Of a DNA stretch of 64,000 bases, positions 59,359-64,000 are shown piece by piece. Position 1 is the first letter of the stretch; each line of letters starts with the position of its first letter. A program made the translations under genes and the position numbers. Origin of the DNA: Bradyrhizobium sp. dw_78 (GTDB lineage Bacteria; Pseudomonadota; Alphaproteobacteria; Rhizobiales; Xanthobacteraceae); assembly GCF_018449525.1 (NCBI RefSeq), contig NZ_JAAVUS010000002.1, forward strand, positions 124,001 through 188,000, in the 5' to 3' direction. Below the pieces are notes generated by a model. The model was not told the origin of the DNA and did no database searches. It worked only from the letters and a program-made list of their open reading frames with translations.

Positions 59359-60750
59359 ATGAGTCACGCCCACAGCCATCCCGATCACAGCGTAAAATCC
59401 CGCGTCGCGGCGATTTCGATTTTCGCCAGCGCCGGGATGGCCGCGGCCAAGCTGATCGTCGGCATCCTGATCGGCAGCCTCGCGCTGATCTCCGAGGCGC
59501 TGCACTCTTCCGTCGACCTGGTCGCGACCATCATCACCTGGATGGTGGTGAAGGTTTCCGATCTTCCCGCCGACGAGGAGCATCATTACGGCCACGGCAA
59601 GCTCGAAAGCCTGTCGGCGCTGGGCGTGACCGCGATGCTCTATGTGCTGGCGGGCGGCATCCTGGTCGAGGCCTATAGCCGGTTGCGCGAAGGCACGCCG
59701 CCGCCGGTATTGTCGGCGATCCCCTTCATCGTCCTGCTCGCCGACATCGCGGTGAATCTCTGGCGGGCGCGCGCGCTGCATCGCGCCGCACGCAATACCA
59801 AAAGCCAGGCTCTCGCCGCCGACGCGCTGCATTTTGCCTCCGACGTGCTCGGTTCGGTCGCGGTCATCATCGGGCTGGCGCTGTCCGGGCTCGGTTACGC
59901 CTGGGGCGACGCCGCCGCTGCCATCGGCGTCGCCGTGGTGATCGCGGCGCTGGGGCTGCGGCTGGCGCGCTCCACCGTGGAGACCCTGCTGGACCGCGCG
60001 CCGGAAGGCGTCTCCGAGAAGGCCGCCGCCGCGATCAGGACCGTGCCCGGCGTGGTCGATATCGAGCGGCTGCGCGTCCGCATGGTGGGCCCGACCCACT
60101 TCATCGAGGCGATCGTCGAGGTGCCGCGCACCTATCCGATCGACCGCGTCGAAGGGATCAAGCGCCGGGCGGAAGACGCCGTCGCCAGGGCGCTCGGCGA
60201 CACCGACCTGACCTTCACCTCCGTTCCGGTCGCGCGCGACAACGAAAGCGTGCGCGAACGCATCATGGTGATCGCGCGCAACTCGGGCCTCGCCATTCAC
60301 CACGTCACCGTACACGACCTCGGCGGCAAGCTGACCGTCAGCATCGACCTCGAAGTCGACGGCGGGATGACGCTGACGGCCGCACACGACATCGCCCACG
60401 GATTGGAACGCAGCATCCGCGAGGAATTCGGCGAGGATGTCGAGGTCGATACCCATATCGAACCGCTGGAGCCGGAATTGCCGCACGGCTCCGACGCCGC
60501 TCCCGGCCGCGTCGAGATCATCAAGGTGGCGTTGACGCGCTTTGCCGCCGACGGCGCGATCCATGACATCCATAATGTGCGGGTGCGCGACACCGATGCC
60601 GGCGAGATCGTGAACTTCCATTGCCGCGCCGCGCCGTCGATGAGCGTGATCGAGGTCCACGACCATGTCGACGAGATCGAGCGCGCGCTGCGCCGCGCGT
60701 TTCCGACCGTGAAGCGCGTCATCAGCCACGCCGAGCCGCCGAACGCCTGA
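59359..60750 (+). CDS. Cation diffusion facilitator (CDF) metal transporter with three C-terminal domains
   Basis: 463 aa, against ~300 for ordinary CDF proteins. Six membrane segments in residues 15-205 with metal-site motifs SEALHSSVDLV near 48 and ADALHFASDVLGS near 152, and a His-rich N terminus (MSHAHSHPDHS). The C-terminal half holds three consecutive ferredoxin-like cytoplasmic domains (about 210-285, 290-370 and 380-460), each with the V-D/H-x-H type ending, instead of one. The start ATG 59359 has no ribosome site; the frame is open upstream but through a repeat. Exports divalent metal such as Zn, Fe or Mn by proton exchange (family knowledge). Confidence 0.9.
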   Translation: MSHAHSHPDHSVKSRVAAISIFASAGMAAAKLIVGILIGSLALISEALHSSVDLVATIITWMVVKVSDLPADEEHHYGHGKLESLSALGVTAMLYVLAGGILVEAYSRLREGTPPPVLSAIPFIVLLADIAVNLWRARALHRAARNTKSQALAADALHFASDVLGSVAVIIGLALSGLGYAWGDAAAAIGVAVVIAALGLRLARSTVETLLDRAPEGVSEKAAAAIRTVPGVVDIERLRVRMVGPTHFIEAIVEVPRTYPIDRVEGIKRRAEDAVARALGDTDLTFTSVPVARDNESVRERIMVIARNSGLAIHHVTVHDLGGKLTVSIDLEVDGGMTLTAAHDIAHGLERSIREEFGEDVEVDTHIEPLEPELPHGSDAAPGRVEIIKVALTRFAADGAIHDIHNVRVRDTDAGEIVNFHCRAAPSMSVIEVHDHVDEIERALRRAFPTVKRVISHAEPPNA

Positions 60751-60947
60751 GCAAAATCCAGCACGAGCGACGCGTTCCTGTTTCGGACTCGCGGTGTGAG
60801 CGTTTCGACACACCCATTCTCCGTTGGACAAGAATTATTCCGCATTAACGAATCGTTGACTCTCGACAGGCCCGAAAAACTGGATTCAAATCGCTTTGAT
60901 TCGGAAGCGAGTGGGGCTTCTTCCGAACGGGGTGTTTCAGAGGATTT

Positions 60948-63290
<2,343 letters not shown>

Positions 63291-63317
63291 ATGTGACGGG
63301 TTAGTTGAATCGCTTTC

Positions 63318-64000
63318 TCAAGACTCCAGCGTCGGCGCGACCTCGCGCGCGGTCTGCGCCAGCGCCGCGATCAGCGGCGTCAGCGGCTCGCGCTGCGGCA
63401 CCACCAGCCCGACGCGATAGGTCACCGTGGGATCGACGATGGGGATGCTGCGCACGGCGTCCGACAGGCCCAGCGTCTCCGCCAGCTTCGCCGGCATCAC
63501 GCTGGCCCAGCGCCCGGTCCTGACATGGGTATAGAGCACGATGATCGAATTCGAGGTCAGCGTCGGCTTCACCTCGACCCCGGCGGATTTGAGCGCGCGA
63601 TCGATGATGCGGCGGTTCTGCATATCGGGCGTCAACAGGCACAACGGCATCTGTCCGACTTCCTTCCAGGTGACCTGTTCGCGATCGCCGAACATGCCGT
63701 CCGGCGCGGTCAGCAGCCGATAGTGCTCGTTGTACAGCGGGATCGAGCGGACCTTGCCGAGCGGCTCGTTCTCGAGATAGGTCAACCCGGCGTCGACCTC
63801 CAGATTTTCCAGCAGCCCGAGCACCTCGATCGAGGTGCAGGACACGATGCGGAAACGCACATCCGGGTGACGGGCGCGGAACGGCGTGGTCAGCGAAGCG
63901 ACCATGCCGAGCGCGGTCGGAATCGCCGCAATCGCGATCTCGCCGGAAAGACCTTGCTTGAGCGCATTGATCTCCTGCCGCATCGCGCGGGCGTCGCCGA
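63318..64000 (-). CDS. LysR-family regulator, 5' end cut by window edge
   Basis: 227 codons of the effector-binding domain are present; the N-terminal HTH is beyond the right edge. Visible: linker ALKQGLSGEIAIAAIPTALG, RHPDVRFRIVSCTSIEVLGL, then the second subdomain with CLLTPDMQNRRIIDRAL and VRTGRWASVMPAKLAETLG. Ends at 63318 and converges on the histidine kinase gene with a 27-bp gap. The regulated genes are presumably beyond the edge, so its role cannot be assigned. Confidence 0.88.
   Translation of the reverse strand, partial: GDARAMRQEINALKQGLSGEIAIAAIPTALGMVASLTTPFRARHPDVRFRIVSCTSIEVLGLLENLEVDAGLTYLENEPLGKVRSIPLYNEHYRLLTAPDGMFGDREQVTWKEVGQMPLCLLTPDMQNRRIIDRALKSAGVEVKPTLTSNSIIVLYTHVRTGRWASVMPAKLAETLGLSDAVRSIPIVDPTVTYRVGLVVPQREPLTPLIAALAQTAREVAPTLES

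Overview
The window looks like a chromosomal segment of an alphaproteobacterium of the Bradyrhizobium/Rhodopseudomonas group (inference). The sequence is GC-rich with strong codon bias. It is dense in ABC transporters, carries an oxalate gene set typical of that group, and contains dispersed intergenic repeats of rhizobial type (for example the ~50-bp GAGCATGATCCGGAAAA...TTTTCCGAAAAGATC..GCTC element). I saw no rRNA, tRNA, CRISPR array, prophage or insertion sequence.

Left third (1-25,100): transport-plus-hydrolase operons. At the edge is a sugar-type ABC transporter (ATPase and truncated permease) led by two RidA-family genes. Next is a long leftward operon (12,486 to 3,593): isochorismatase-type hydrolase, two paralogous PuuE/cyclic-imide-hydrolase-like proteins flanking a fumarylacetoacetase-family enzyme, a five-component Liv-type ABC importer, and an ACMSD-like amidohydrolase, with a divergent GntR/FCD regulator. 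This could be uptake and ring opening of a cyclic imide or ureide followed by half-amide hydrolysis (inference). A second Liv/Urt/Fmd-type importer operon (21,021 to 13,658) ends in an isochorismatase-type hydrolase and an unusual asparaginase-like protein. Beside it are an AraC regulator, a Ser-Ser-Lys amidase and a FmdA-type formamidase, so this half reads as amide scavenging.

Middle (25,070-42,650): signalling genes (globin-coupled chemotaxis-type sensor, GGDEF-EAL and GGDEF proteins) with an FNR/FixK-like box upstream of the globin sensor; a LigJ-like 4-oxalomesaconate hydratase next to a 5'-truncated RraA/LigK-type aldolase remnant; an SDR and a divergent GlxA-type regulator; a second catabolic operon (2-hydroxyacid dehydrogenase, LigI-like lactonase, TctC-type binding protein) divergent from a two-subunit ThDP enzyme; VanZ-like protein; a gene-poor 1.2-kb stretch; and a SulP-STAS-cyclic-nucleotide-domain transporter.

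Oxalate region (43,000-52,200): NDP-forming acyl-CoA synthetase, GntR/FCD regulator, oxc, frc, a 45-residue small protein, an oxlT-type antiporter and a CBS-pair protein. Six 17-bp palindromes of the form TGGMATNNNNNATRCCA lie in front of the divergent synthetase/regulator pair, the small gene, the antiporter and the CBS gene. In several cases they fall between plausible -35 and -10 hexamers. I read this as a GntR-controlled oxalate regulon that includes two genes not obviously linked to oxalate (the small protein and the CBS protein); this is the most interesting system in the window.

Right end (52,300-64,000): PanE-like reductase, quinone-oxidoreductase-like MDR, LapA-like and HdeD-like membrane proteins, SnoaL-like protein, aldo/keto reductase with divergent TetR regulator and palindromic operators, a repeat-rich 1.2-kb gene-free stretch, a CDF metal transporter with a triplicated C-terminal domain, a PleC-like histidine kinase and a LysR regulator cut by the window edge.
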